Assembly: GCF_900112765.1 (NCBI RefSeq)
Contig: NZ_FOMZ01000007.1
Coordinates: 186,001 to 250,000, forward strand
Direction of reading: 5' to 3'
Origin: Actinopolyspora alba
GTDB taxonomy: Bacteria > Actinomycetota > Actinomycetes > Mycobacteriales > Pseudonocardiaceae
Length of the DNA stretch: 64,000 nt
Shown: positions 46,410-54,028 of the stretch, piece by piece
How positions within the stretch are numbered: position 1 is the stretch's first letter
Layout of the letters: each line of letters opens with the position of its first letter
The notes under the pieces: generated by a model
Database searches by the model: none
Told to the model about the DNA's origin: nothing
Seen by the model: the letters and a program-made list of their open reading frames with translations, nothing else
Made by a program: the position numbers and the translations under genes

Positions 46410-47059
46410 CACGACTGCCCCACAACGGCACCGACGACGGGACAGAGGAGCCCGCGAGCGGTGCGGGAACCTCCGACCTCGGGGAATCGGCCACCGCGGG
46501 CGAATCGGGCCCGGAGACGAGCACGCAGCACGGCATCGGTGTCCCCGACGCGTTGCAGCGGTTGTGGACCCCGCACCGGTTGACCTACATCCAGGGCGAG
46601 AACAAGCCCACCGGGGAGAACAGCGACGGATGTCCGTTCTGCCACCTGCTCGGCGATGATCGTTCCGACGAGGAGTCGCTGATCGTGGCCCGGGACGAGC
46701 TCGTGTTCGCGGTGCTGAACCTGTACCCGTACAACCCGGGGCACCTGATGGTGCTGCCGTACCGGCACGTCGCCGACTACACCGAGCTCACGCCGGGGGA
46801 GACCGTGGCCGTCGCGGAGTTCACCCAACGCGCCATGCGGGTGATTCGCAGCGTTTCCGCGCCGCACGGGTTCAACATCGGACTGAACCAGGGGCCGGTG
46901 GCCGGGGCCGGTATCGCCGCGCACCTGCATCAGCACGTCGTCCCGCGCTGGGGCGGCGACTCCAACTTCATGCCCGTGATCGGCCACACCCGGGTGCTGC
47001 CCCAGTTGTTGGGCGACACCCGGGAGTTGCTGTCCGAGGCCTGGCAGCGGGTGGAGTGA
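46406..47059 (+). CDS. HIT family protein (Ap4A phosphorylase-like, Rv2613c type)
   Basis: Histidine triad hydrolase/phosphorylase of 217 aa. The triad [10 protein letters not shown] is near residue 175; [32 protein letters not shown] and [19 protein letters not shown] match the mycobacterial Rv2613c protein, known as an Ap4A phosphorylase. About 45 Ser/Gly/Glu-rich residues precede the domain. Its ATG overlaps the thrS stop (ATGA), so the two are translationally coupled. A plausible role is clearing dinucleoside polyphosphates that synthetases such as ThrS make. Confidence 0.9.
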   Translation: MTRLPHNGTDDGTEEPASGAGTSDLGESATAGESGPETSTQHGIGVPDALQRLWTPHRLTYIQGENKPTGENSDGCPFCHLLGDDRSDEESLIVARDELVFAVLNLYPYNPGHLMVLPYRHVADYTELTPGETVAVAEFTQRAMRVIRSVSAPHGFNIGLNQGPVAGAGIAAHLHQHVVPRWGGDSNFMPVIGHTRVLPQLLGDTRELLSEAWQRVE

Positions 47060-47063
47060 GTTC

Positions 47064-47093
47064 ACGGGGCCGCGTGTTTCGCCGCGGCCCCGT
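47064..47093. terminator. Bidirectional hairpin terminator
   Basis: ACGGGGCCGCG (47064-47074) pairs perfectly with 47083-47093 around an eight-base loop, between the convergent HIT and YceI genes. Confidence 0.8.
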
Positions 47094-47114
47094 TGGTCTC
47101 TCGGCTCCGCGGGC

Positions 47115-47654
47115 TCAGTTCCGCAGGGTGGCCTCGATCTCCAGCGTGATCTTGACCTTCTCACCGAGCATGGCTCCGCCGTCGGGGCCGACCTTGAAGT
47201 CGGTGCGGTTCAGCGTGGTGCTCGCCGAAAGCCCCAGCAGCTTGCCGCCGTCGGGGGTGTCGGTGAAGCCGCCCGGCTCGGTTTCCAGCGACACCGGAAC
47301 GGTGACCCCGTGGAGGGTGAAGTCACCGTCGATGATCCAGTCCTCACCGTCCTGGCGGATACCGGTGGACCGGAAGGTCGCGGTCGGGTAGTTCTCCGTG
47401 TCCAGGAAGTCCTCGTTGCGGACGTGGGCGTCCCGGTCGGCGTTACCGGTGTTGATCGAGGTGGCGTCGATCGTGGCGGTCACGCTCGACTCCAGCGGGT
47501 TCGCCGCGGTGATGATCTGCCCCTCGAACTTGTCGAAACGCCCGCGCGAGCGCCCCACCCCCATGTGTCGCAGGGTGAACTCGATGTCGGAGTGCACCGC
47601 GTCGATGTCCCAGGTGCCCACGGTGTAGCCGGGAATGGCAGCGGTTTCGGTCAT
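47115..47654 (-). CDS. YceI family protein
   Basis: Lipocalin-like YceI protein of 179 aa, a family that binds polyisoprenoid chains. GTWDIDAVHSDIEFTLRHMGVGRSRGRF at residues 13-40 and the later DFLDTENYPTATFRSTGI, GDFTLHGVTVPV and DRTDFKVG-like segments are diagnostic. No signal peptide is present, so this is the cytoplasmic actinobacterial form. It lies against the direction of the flanking thrS-HIT and pgsA genes, an interruption of the usual HIT-pgsA adjacency. Confidence 0.92.
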   Translation of the reverse strand: MTETAAIPGYTVGTWDIDAVHSDIEFTLRHMGVGRSRGRFDKFEGQIITAANPLESSVTATIDATSINTGNADRDAHVRNEDFLDTENYPTATFRSTGIRQDGEDWIIDGDFTLHGVTVPVSLETEPGGFTDTPDGGKLLGLSASTTLNRTDFKVGPDGGAMLGEKVKITLEIEATLRN

Positions 47655-47848
47655 GTTCGGACCTCCGGGGAGTCGAGGAAAATGTTTCCGAGCGAGACAA
47701 CGCCTTCCCCGCTCGACGCAATCCCCGGTGTGACGGAAATCATCCGGTGCGAGCCGCTGCTGCGTGGTGCGCTTCGGCCCGCTGATCGAGGCCGGTTAAG
47801 CTGCGCTGTGCGGGTGACTGCCCGTACGGCGGCGGATGAAACGAAGCG

Positions 47849-48451
47849 ATGTTGAACGTTTTCGCGCGACCCTCGGTTTCCAAGATCACCGACCCGGTCG
47901 GTGCATGGTTGGTACGACATCGTGTGTCACCCAATGTAGTGACGGTGGTGGGGACCGTGTGCAGCGTCGCCGCCGCCGTGACGCTGTTCCCGCGCGGCTG
48001 GCTGCTGACCGGAACCCTGGTCGTCGCGGTTTTCCTGCTGTTCGACCTGCTCGACGGCGCGGTCGCCCGTGCCTCGGGACACGGCGGTGACTTCGGGGCC
48101 GTGCTGGACGCCGGCTGCGACCGCATCGCCGACGGCGCCGTGTTCGGTTCACTGCTGTGGTGGGCGCTGGTAACTACCGGGAACGAGACGCGCGGCCTCG
48201 CGCTGCTGCTCTCGTTGGTGGCGGCCCAGGTCATCTCCTACGTCAAGGCCAGGGCGGAGGCCCAGGGGCTCTCCGCCACGGCCGGGGTGGCCGAGCGGGC
48301 CGAACGGTTGGTGGTGCTGTTGGTGGCGACGGGCCTGCACGGGATGGGGGTGCCGTACGTGCTCGACGTCGCGCTGTGGGTGCTGGCCGCGGCTTCGGTG
48401 TTCACCGTCGGTCAGCGGCTGGTCGGCGCTTACCGGTCGCGGGCGGGATAG
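47849..48451 (+). CDS. pgsA: Phosphatidylinositol phosphate synthase (CDP-alcohol phosphotransferase)
   Basis: Membrane enzyme of 200 aa that joins CDP-diacylglycerol and inositol phosphate, the first step to phosphatidylinositol and its mannosides. Asp66, Asp69-Gly70, Ala73-Arg74, Gly83, Asp87 and Asp91 match the D-x2-DG-x2-AR-x8-G-x3-D-x3-D signature exactly. Six hydrophobic helices are visible. Its position after thrS-HIT equals Rv2612c (PgsA1), which supports the inositol rather than glycerol substrate. The acyltransferase and mannosyltransferase genes that normally follow are absent here. Confidence 0.9.
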   Translation: MLNVFARPSVSKITDPVGAWLVRHRVSPNVVTVVGTVCSVAAAVTLFPRGWLLTGTLVVAVFLLFDLLDGAVARASGHGGDFGAVLDAGCDRIADGAVFGSLLWWALVTTGNETRGLALLLSLVAAQVISYVKARAEAQGLSATAGVAERAERLVVLLVATGLHGMGVPYVLDVALWVLAAASVFTVGQRLVGAYRSRAG

Positions 48452-48460
48452 CTACGGCCT

Positions 48461-48547
48461 CGGAGCGGCGTCGATTTCTCGTGAAATTTCCGCTCCGTTG
48501 GGGCGGTACGGGGATAGGTGGGCGTCGATTTCTCGCGAAATCGCCGG
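48461..48547. repeat. Two further GATTTC-TCG-GAAAT palindromes
   Basis: First copy 48461-48497: inner GATTTC/GAAAT plus an outer stem CGGAGCG with CGCTCCG. Second copy 48521-48547: CGATTTC-TCGC-GAAATCG plus flanking GGC/GCC bases. They match the pair at 8785-8860 in core sequence and TCGC loop. The array follows the pgsA stop and marks the left edge of the accessory region. The rest up to 48785 shows no gene. Confidence 0.7.
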
Positions 48548-48785
48548 GCCGCTGGGCGAGAACCTCGCCCGGTGCCGAATCCCAGCCACCCTCGCTGGCC
48601 GCACTCCGACCACCCTCGCAGGCCGAGCCCCCACCGCCCCCGCAATCGGCACCGCTGCGGGTTCTCGGGTGCGGCTCTCGCGAGGACGGTCGGAGACGTT
48701 GTGTAGTAAACCCGATGTCGGGGCACCCGAAGCGAGAGCCGTGCGCGAGGTTCCGCCAAGCAACCATCTAAGCAATCCAGCGAGT

Positions 48786-49106
48786 TCACCCCTCCCCAGC
48801 GGGGACGAGTTCGGAGCACCCGGACCAGCAGAGGTAGTCCTCGATGACCTCGGTGTCGTCGGCGATGAGGTCGTGGAAGGCGTTCTCGTCGGGTCTGTCG
48901 TGCTGGTCCAGCGGCATGATCGCGATCTGGTACATCCCGAACCGTTCTTCGGTGCGGTAGAGCACGGCCAGCGCCCACTCGCGCAGCCGGGGCAAGGCCG
49001 CGGCGTCGTCGACTGGGTGCTCGGTGGGTTGGTGGTGCAGCAGTTCGGTGTAGGAGCCGAGTGAGTCGGGGTTGACCACCCGGTACAGCGTCATGACGTT
49101 ACGCAT
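48786..49106 (-). CDS. Hypothetical protein divergent from XRE regulator
   Basis: Soluble protein of 106 aa with no family I recognise. MRNVMTLYRVVNPDSLGSYTELL begins it; the middle LREWALAVLYRTEERFGMYQIAIMPLD looks like a compact alpha/beta fold; the end is acidic, with IADDTEVIEDYLCWSGC carrying two Cys. ATG 49106 follows GAGGTAACC, and upstream codons are less protein-like. It shares an operator-rich promoter region with the divergent XRE/DUF5753 gene and is therefore a likely target of it. Confidence 0.65.
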   Translation of the reverse strand: MRNVMTLYRVVNPDSLGSYTELLHHQPTEHPVDDAAALPRLREWALAVLYRTEERFGMYQIAIMPLDQHDRPDENAFHDLIADDTEVIEDYLCWSGCSELVPAGEG

Positions 49107-49140
49107 GGTTACCTCTTCGGCAGTGTTCGTGACAAGTGGC

Positions 49141-49192
49141 ACTGACTTGCCTATCGAGTCAGTAGAGTCAGATTGACTTAGTTAATTTGACT
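49141..49192. promoter_or_regulatory. Operator array of AGTCA/TGACT inverted repeats
   Basis: Three consecutive inverted repeats of the same half-site in the divergent promoter: ACTGACT-N9-AGTCAGT (49141-49163), AGTCA-GAT-TGACT (49166-49178) and AGTTA-ATT-TGACT (49180-49192, one mismatch). The last two have the same 13-bp layout and are offset by 14 bp. The segment is AT-rich against its surroundings, so it may also carry the -10 elements. The probable binder is the XRE protein encoded 52 bp away. Confidence 0.65.
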
Positions 49193-49244
49193 GCACAATC
49201 GCCCGATCGGGTAAGCGGTTTTACTGTCAGTCGAAGAGGTGAGT

Positions 49245-50120
49245 ATGAACAGTTCGGGACCGGCGATCCCGGAGCCGATCAGCCCCACTGTCGGAAGGCG
49301 GTGGTTGTCGCAGGAGGTCCGCAGACTTCGTGAGGAAGCTGGGCTGAAACAGTCCGATGTGGCAAAACGACTTCGCTGCAACGCGGCGAAGATCGCCCAC
49401 ATGGAGAGCATGCGCAACACGATCAGCGGCCCCGACCTGGAGGTGATGCTCTCGCTCTTCGAGGTGCCCGACGAACGCGTCGCGTGGTACCTGCGGCTGG
49501 CCGAGCTCGCCAAGGAGAAGGGCTGGTGGGACGCCAATCGCGCGGTGCCGGACTGGTTCTCGATCTACGTCGGCCTGGAGTGGGGCGCCGATCGGATCCG
49601 GGAGTGGGAGCTGGGATATCCGCCCGGCATCCTGCAGACCCGCTCCTACATCGAAGCCCTGGTGCGTGGTGAGGACGGCCCCTCCGATGTCGGGATTCGC
49701 GAGCTGGTCGAGGCACGGCTGCGGCGGCAGGAGGCGCTGTGGCGCTCCGAGGAACCACTGTGGATGCACGCGGTGATCGACGAGGCGGCGTTGCGACGAC
49801 AGGTGGGCGATGCCGAGGTGATGTGTGAACAACTGCATTATCTGGTGCGGGTGGGCCAATGGGAGAATGTCACCGTCCAGGTAATGCCGTTCGCCGTGGG
49901 GCCACATCGCGGTCATCTCGGCTCTTTCCAGTGGCTGGGTTTTCCACGCGTTGGTGATCCCGGTGTGGTGTATCTGGAGAACCAGCGGGGTGGGATCTAT
50001 CTGGAGGAGGTCGACGAGGTGGCCATGTTCAACGGGGTCTTCGAGTCGTTGGCCGAGCAGGCGTTGTCCCCGGCGGAGTCAGCCGATTTCCTCGCCGAAC
50101 TCGTGAAGGAGCTGGCATGA
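49245..50120 (+). CDS. XRE regulator with DUF5753 domain
   Basis: Typical large actinomycete helix-turn-helix protein of 291 aa. Residues 15-70 are the XRE domain (LREEAGLKQSDVAKRLRCNAAKIAHMES). Residues 100-285 are the DUF5753 effector domain, with WFSIYVGLEWGADRIREWE, LGYPPGILQTRSYIEAL, WMHAVIDEAALRRQVG and VTVQVMPFAVGPHRGHLGSF. The partner DUF397 gene overlaps it by four bases. Such pairs resemble toxin-antitoxin or bald-type regulatory couples; DUF397 proteins may antagonise the regulator. ATG 49245 follows AGAGG. A duplicated 3' end of this gene occurs at 51837. Confidence 0.92.
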   Translation: MNSSGPAIPEPISPTVGRRWLSQEVRRLREEAGLKQSDVAKRLRCNAAKIAHMESMRNTISGPDLEVMLSLFEVPDERVAWYLRLAELAKEKGWWDANRAVPDWFSIYVGLEWGADRIREWELGYPPGILQTRSYIEALVRGEDGPSDVGIRELVEARLRRQEALWRSEEPLWMHAVIDEAALRRQVGDAEVMCEQLHYLVRVGQWENVTVQVMPFAVGPHRGHLGSFQWLGFPRVGDPGVVYLENQRGGIYLEEVDEVAMFNGVFESLAEQALSPAESADFLAELVKELA

Positions 50121-50332
50121 TGCGTTACGACAGTGTGCCGAACGCGGCAGAGCTGACCGGTGTGTCCTGGCGTCGGAGCAGCCGCAGTGGTCCTAATGGA
50201 GGCTCGTGTGTGGAAGCCGCTTCCCTGTCTAGTGGTGAGGTCACCGCTGTGCGGGATTCCAAGTGTCCGCACGGTCCGGCGCTGTTGTTCGACCGTCGAG
50301 CCTGGGCGGTGTTCCTCGGTTCGCTGCGCTGA
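50117..50332 (+). CDS. DUF397 protein (first copy)
   Basis: Small protein of 71 aa. SWRRSSRSGPNGGSCVEAASL, EVTAVRDSKCPHGPALLFDRRAW and FLGSLR are the DUF397 motifs in order. Its ATG overlaps the XRE gene stop (ATGATG), so the pair is translationally coupled. The function is probably to modulate the upstream regulator (inference). A near-identical copy lies at 51911. Confidence 0.9.
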   Translation: MMRYDSVPNAAELTGVSWRRSSRSGPNGGSCVEAASLSSGEVTAVRDSKCPHGPALLFDRRAWAVFLGSLR

Positions 50333-50405
50333 ATCAGGCTGCGGGGGTGAGTCCGGGCTCGATCGGGCTCATCGCCAAAATCAAAGATGAGATGGAAGGG
50401 CAACT

Positions 50406-50597
50406 ATGACGATGCCCCCGCAAGGCTGGCGCAAGTCGAGCCGATCCCAGCAACGTACGAGCTGCGTCGAGGTCGGTCGGCTCGGCGACGGTGCGGCGGT
50501 ACGCGACACCAAGGACCGCTCGCTCGGCTACTTCACCACTACGAGCGCGCAGTGGCAGACGTTCCTGGACGCGGTCAAGACCGACCGATTCAGCTGA
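50406..50597 (+). CDS. DUF397 protein (divergent second type)
   Basis: DUF397 family protein of 63 aa: WRKSSRSQQRTSCVEVGRL, GAAVRDTKDRS and FTTTSAQWQTFLDAVK. It differs strongly from its neighbour at 50117 and ends in the more usual W-x-x-F-L-x-x-V-K form. ATG 50406 follows GGAAGGG. It lies 73 bp downstream of the first DUF397 gene, so the same XRE regulator may have two small partners. Confidence 0.85.
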   Translation: MTMPPQGWRKSSRSQQRTSCVEVGRLGDGAAVRDTKDRSLGYFTTTSAQWQTFLDAVKTDRFS

Positions 50598-50706
50598 GAC
50601 AGCCCCGGCGACACAGCGCCTCCGACAACACCGGAGGCGCTACCCGCGTCCCCACGCCTGCCAAGACCGAAGCACGCCTATCAGCGCAGCGTGCCGCGAC
50701 ACTCAC

Positions 50707-51252
50707 TCACGCGGGCTCAGGAACGTTCGGCTCAATTTTCTTTGCGATCTCCAACGCTTTCGCACACTCGTCCACATCGTCGGGAAGGCGGTCTTCTCGA
50801 GCCTGCACTTGGATTAATCCTTGTCCAGCATCGAACATCACATTGCACAGACGCGCCTTCGTAGTACCCTGGGTGATCGCCCGCGCACCAGAACGACCAT
50901 TCACCTCAAGGTGCTCAAACTCTGCCCAAGTAGACTTCTGTTCATTCGAGGCGACCGTATTCCGCTTGTCTTTGTACAACGTGACGGAAACAGGTTCACC
51001 TTGATAGCCACAACCCGGTCGCCACGGCAACGAATTCATAGCTTCGCCAGGAATCTCTAATCCGAAGGACTTCAAGGTCTCCGACGAGAGGAGCTCACAC
51101 GGCTTCACACTCGCCAATGCTTCACCCGAGGGTGAGGCTCCAGTGGTCTCTGACGAGCCGTCACCAGCGCCTTCGCTCGGCGAACACGCGGAAGCGCTGA
51201 CCAGCGCTACGCCGGCAACAATAGTCATCAATGAACGCTTCCACATGCTCAC
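50707..51252 (-). CDS. DUF3558 family lipoprotein
   Basis: Secreted lipoprotein of 181 aa. KRSLMTIVAGVALVSASAC is a signal peptide ending in a lipobox-like cysteine at about residue 23, followed by a Gly/Ser/Thr linker. The domain keeps KPCELLSSETLKSFGL and WRPGCGYQ as the paired Cys segments of DUF3558, then LCNVMFDAGQGLIQVQAR and DECAKALEIAKKIEPN. Codon third positions are clearly more AT-rich than in most of the window, a sign of transfer. GTG 51252 overlaps the preceding stop (GTGA) and follows GGAGGGG. Confidence 0.85.
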   Translation of the reverse strand: MSMWKRSLMTIVAGVALVSASACSPSEGAGDGSSETTGASPSGEALASVKPCELLSSETLKSFGLEIPGEAMNSLPWRPGCGYQGEPVSVTLYKDKRNTVASNEQKSTWAEFEHLEVNGRSGARAITQGTTKARLCNVMFDAGQGLIQVQAREDRLPDDVDECAKALEIAKKIEPNVPEPA

Positions 51253-51668
51253 TGTGCGCCCCTCCGCAGATCCCCGGAAATCTGCTCATCGGTAGCCTGA
51301 TAGTTCTCCTTGGCCTGCTCGAACAGACTCGCCTTGCGCCGCAGCTCTTCGGCAAACTGACCTAGCAGGTCCGCCGCACCGCTCGAGCCGTTTTGAGCTT
51401 TGTTCCCGAACTTGGCCGCCAACTGCTGCCCAGAGGTGTAGGCCCCCAGACCTGGAACCTGCTGCAAGTTCCCAGCCTTCCTAGCAAGGTTGTCAGCTTC
51501 TTCGGCCTCACGCCTGTACACTTTAGCCGCCTCGTCGGCGGCTTGGGGTTCCATGCTCAGCCCGCCGCCCGAGATCTGCTGCTGGATCCAGGAGTTCTCG
51601 TCCCGGATCGACTGCAACGCAGAGCTCGCCCCTACAAACCCGGCCTGTTCAACGTTCGGATCCGACAC
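51249..51668 (-). CDS. WXG/ESX-like helical protein upstream of DUF3558
   Basis: Helical, secreted-type candidate of 139 aa with no signal peptide. Two long amphipathic helices, about residues 15-70 and 95-130, rich in Ala, Glu, Gln and Lys, give a coiled-coil look (DEAAKVYRREAEEADNLARKAG). A Gly-rich turn PGLGAYTSGQQLA lies between. Such proteins commonly precede DUF3558 lipoproteins in actinomycetes and resemble ESX secretion-associated proteins. GTG 51668 follows GGGAG; ATG 51707 is an alternative. Codons are AT-richer than average here too. Confidence 0.65.
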   Translation of the reverse strand: MSDPNVEQAGFVGASSALQSIRDENSWIQQQISGGGLSMEPQAADEAAKVYRREAEEADNLARKAGNLQQVPGLGAYTSGQQLAAKFGNKAQNGSSGAADLLGQFAEELRRKASLFEQAKENYQATDEQISGDLRRGAQ

Positions 51669-51836
51669 CGCGGCTCCCTTCACGTCCCAAGCACGCTCAC
51701 CGTGCATGATCTCGCTCGCTCACGATCACTCTAGCCGAACATGCGGTTACGCTGGCCCGATATTCACCATCGCGGCTGTTGCCGATGTTTCACTCGGACG
51801 CTCGTAGCGGGTCCGACTTCGCATCGTTTAGTGATG

Positions 51837-51914
51837 GAGTCATTGGCCGAGCAGGCGTTGTCCCCGGCGGAGTCAGCCGAGTCCCTCTCCGAACTCGCTA
51901 AGGAGATCGCGTGA
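51837..51914 (+). pseudogene. Truncated duplicate of XRE gene 3' end
   Basis: These 26 codons (ESLAEQALSPAESAE then SLSELAKEIA and stop) repeat the last 26 codons of the XRE gene ending at 50120. By eye about 9 of 78 bases differ. The homology begins abruptly at 51837 and no start or DNA-binding domain precedes it, so this is a remnant. It still overlaps the start of the following DUF397 gene exactly as in the intact pair. Confidence 0.85.
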
Positions 51915-52123
51915 TGCAACACGAGTGTGTGCTGAGTGCGGCCGAGTTATCCGTTAGCTGGTGCCGCAGCAGCCGTAGTGGTCCCAACGGTGGGCAATGT
52001 GTCGAGGCTGCTTCCCTGCCGGGTGCTGAGGTCACCGCTGTGCGGGATTCCAAGCGTCCGCACGGCCCGGCGCTGCTGTTCGACCGTCGAGCCTGGGCTG
52101 CTTTCCTCGGTTCGCTGCGCTGA
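51911..52123 (+). CDS. DUF397 protein (duplicate of the 50117 gene)
   Basis: 70-aa DUF397 protein nearly identical to the 50117 product: SSRSGPNGGQCVEAASLPG, VTAVRDSKRPHGPALLFDRR and AWAAFLGSLR, with differences mainly in the first 18 residues. GTG 51911 overlaps the remnant's stop; ATG 51914 is the alternative. It has lost its own XRE partner, so it may be an orphan that still acts on the intact regulator at 49245 or may be decaying. Confidence 0.8.
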   Translation: MMQHECVLSAAELSVSWCRSSRSGPNGGQCVEAASLPGAEVTAVRDSKRPHGPALLFDRRAWAAFLGSLR

Positions 52124-52285
52124 ATCCGGTGGTCACCCTGGTCGAACGAGCGTCCGGGGCGGCCCGCGAACAGCGACCCCGACTGCGACCGCGTGCTCTC
52201 GCGGGACCGATACCCGCGATCGTGCGGTCGCGGTACCACGCGGGAGATCCGAGTGGGCGTTGTCCACTGCTCCCACCCTTGATTC

Positions 52286-53161
52286 TCAGTGGTCGAGAAG
52301 GTCCGCGCCGCGGATGCGGTCCACTCCAGCTTGGTTGCCCAGCTCGGTTCGCATTTCCGAATGCCGCTGGTAGTAGTGCAGTGCGTGGTAGGCGAGGGCG
52401 GGGTCGACGGACAGATTCACCCCCTGCACGCCCATGTGCGGCGCCAATGACAGTTCCGGCTGCCGCCACATTCGGGAACGGCGGTGAAAGTACGGAGTAC
52501 TGTTGTCGTACACAGCAGCGGTGATCAGCTGTCTCCCCGTTGTCCCCGCTGATATCGATACGATGCTTTCCCAGGGAAAGAAGCTCGTGAAGGCCCAAGA
52601 ACGGTGGTAGACGCCCGTGGGTGCCAGAGCCAGGACACCGTGGCTCAACGCCCCTCGTAGTGCTTCGACAATCAGCAGGAGCAAGTAGAGCGTGGCTGTC
52701 CCGCTGGCGATGAACAACAGGACGATACCCGTGTCACCGGGGCCACCGTCCGCGATCACGAGCAGGGAAATCACGGCGAAGAATCCGAACAGCGCCAGCA
52801 TGGACACGGTCATGACCACATAAGTGGACGCGAGCCCCCGTGAGTACGGGATCACGACCGCTTCGGAGTTCGAGTGCTCGACACGTTCGAGACGCACCGA
52901 CGCGATACCGCGATCACGGACCCGCAGCCGGGTGAGCGCCGCGAGACCGGCGAATCCGAGGAGCAGCGGAGCGCATGCCACCATGATCAGCCCACGGGCA
53001 TCAGGCGGGCTCGCCGACAACGCGCTCGTGGCCGCGACCACCGAGCCCACTCCCAGCACCACGAACGCCGCTGCCGTGGCCCGGTCCTTCAGCCCACCCG
53101 GGGCGGGCCACTCTTCCGGCCAGGGCAGATGTCGAGTCAGCCGCTTATCGAGTTCGGACAC
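52286..53161 (-). CDS. Four-helix membrane protein, candidate immunity partner
   Basis: Membrane protein of 291 aa with no family recognised. Four hydrophobic helices lie at about residues 28-50, 56-78, 112-136 and 142-168, in two pairs around a polar domain (RLRVRDRGIASVRLERVEH). The C-terminal 110 residues are cytoplasmic and look like a PH-like or bPH domain: GVYHRSWAFTSFFPWESIVSISAG, then NLSVDPALAYHALHYYQ. It is the last gene of the minus-strand WXG cassette, a position often held by the immunity protein. That role is inference only. GTG 53161 follows GGGAG. Confidence 0.7.
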   Translation of the reverse strand: MSELDKRLTRHLPWPEEWPAPGGLKDRATAAAFVVLGVGSVVAATSALSASPPDARGLIMVACAPLLLGFAGLAALTRLRVRDRGIASVRLERVEHSNSEAVVIPYSRGLASTYVVMTVSMLALFGFFAVISLLVIADGGPGDTGIVLLFIASGTATLYLLLLIVEALRGALSHGVLALAPTGVYHRSWAFTSFFPWESIVSISAGTTGRQLITAAVYDNSTPYFHRRSRMWRQPELSLAPHMGVQGVNLSVDPALAYHALHYYQRHSEMRTELGNQAGVDRIRGADLLDH

Positions 53162-53215
53162 AGCCGCTCAACTCCCAACATGGACGGCGAACCGTCCCAG
53201 AGGTACGGGATTCGG

Positions 53216-54028
53216 TCAGAACACCGCGTTCCAGGCTCCCGAGACGGCGTCACCGACCGCTCCAGCCGCATCCGATGCCGCATCACCTACCGCCTCGACT
53301 CCTTCGTTGATCTTGTCCCGCACGTTGTCCGGAAGGGCGTCGTAGACGAAGTCGGCCGCCACACCGACACCGATCCCCACTCCGACAGCGGCCAACGCCC
53401 CCCAACCGACCGGTGTGGCGGCCACCAACGCGGCGGCGCCGGCTCCGGCGAGCCCCGAGAACACAGCTTTGCCCGGTGGTTTACCGGTGTGAATGTCGTA
53501 GCCGATTCCGGCGGCGGTTATCCCGAGTCCGATCACGGGAAGTTTTCCCCCGACCCGGCGTGCGAACCTGCTCGCACGAATACGCGTGTCCTCGGCTTGG
53601 CTCGCCTTGGCCATCTGTTGTCGAGTCTGGAACTCCGCTTCGGTGCTACCACCGGGTGATTTGAGGTAGCGCGACTCGGCGGTCCTGGCTTCGGCATCGA
53701 GTCGGTTCGCTTCCGCCCGCATGATGCTCGTGTTCCTCGCGACCAAACCGCCCACCACGCCGTTGGTGAAATCCGTGGCGTGGATGTACCTCTTGTTCCA
53801 GAGATCACTCCAGTACTTCTCCACGTATTTTTTCGCGTCCCGCAACAGCGAATGGGACTTGTCCGCTTCCTGCCTGGCTTCGGCATAGGCAGCGGTTCTC
53901 TGCTCGTGAGCTTGTTGTGCCGAGACAGCGGCATCGTGCGCCCGTGCCTGTTGCGGAGTGGCATCGGCGGGCAGTTCTCGTGGAGCGGCGGGCGCGGCTC
54001 CCGGATCGAAGATCTTGGTGTCGGTCAC
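53216..54028 (-). CDS. C-terminal part of a frameshifted WXG100-type protein
   Basis: 270 codons from GTG 54028. Residues 1-75 are an Ala/Gln/Glu coiled coil (QQARAHDAAVSAQQAHEQRTAAYAE in part), then KYVEKYWSDLWNKRYIHATDFTNG. The C-terminal 110 residues are Gly/Ala-rich hydrophobic helices (AGAGAAALVAATPVGWGALAA) and an amphipathic end. In related actinomycete proteins a segment like VTDTKIFDPG directly continues a WXG100 domain; here the WXG100 part lies upstream in another frame. Removing one base of the G5 tract (54035-54039) fuses them. No nuclease motif is seen; a membrane-active effector is possible. Confidence 0.7.
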   Translation of the reverse strand: MTDTKIFDPGAAPAAPRELPADATPQQARAHDAAVSAQQAHEQRTAAYAEARQEADKSHSLLRDAKKYVEKYWSDLWNKRYIHATDFTNGVVGGLVARNTSIMRAEANRLDAEARTAESRYLKSPGGSTEAEFQTRQQMAKASQAEDTRIRASRFARRVGGKLPVIGLGITAAGIGYDIHTGKPPGKAVFSGLAGAGAAALVAATPVGWGALAAVGVGIGVGVAADFVYDALPDNVRDKINEGVEAVGDAASDAAGAVGDAVSGAWNAVF

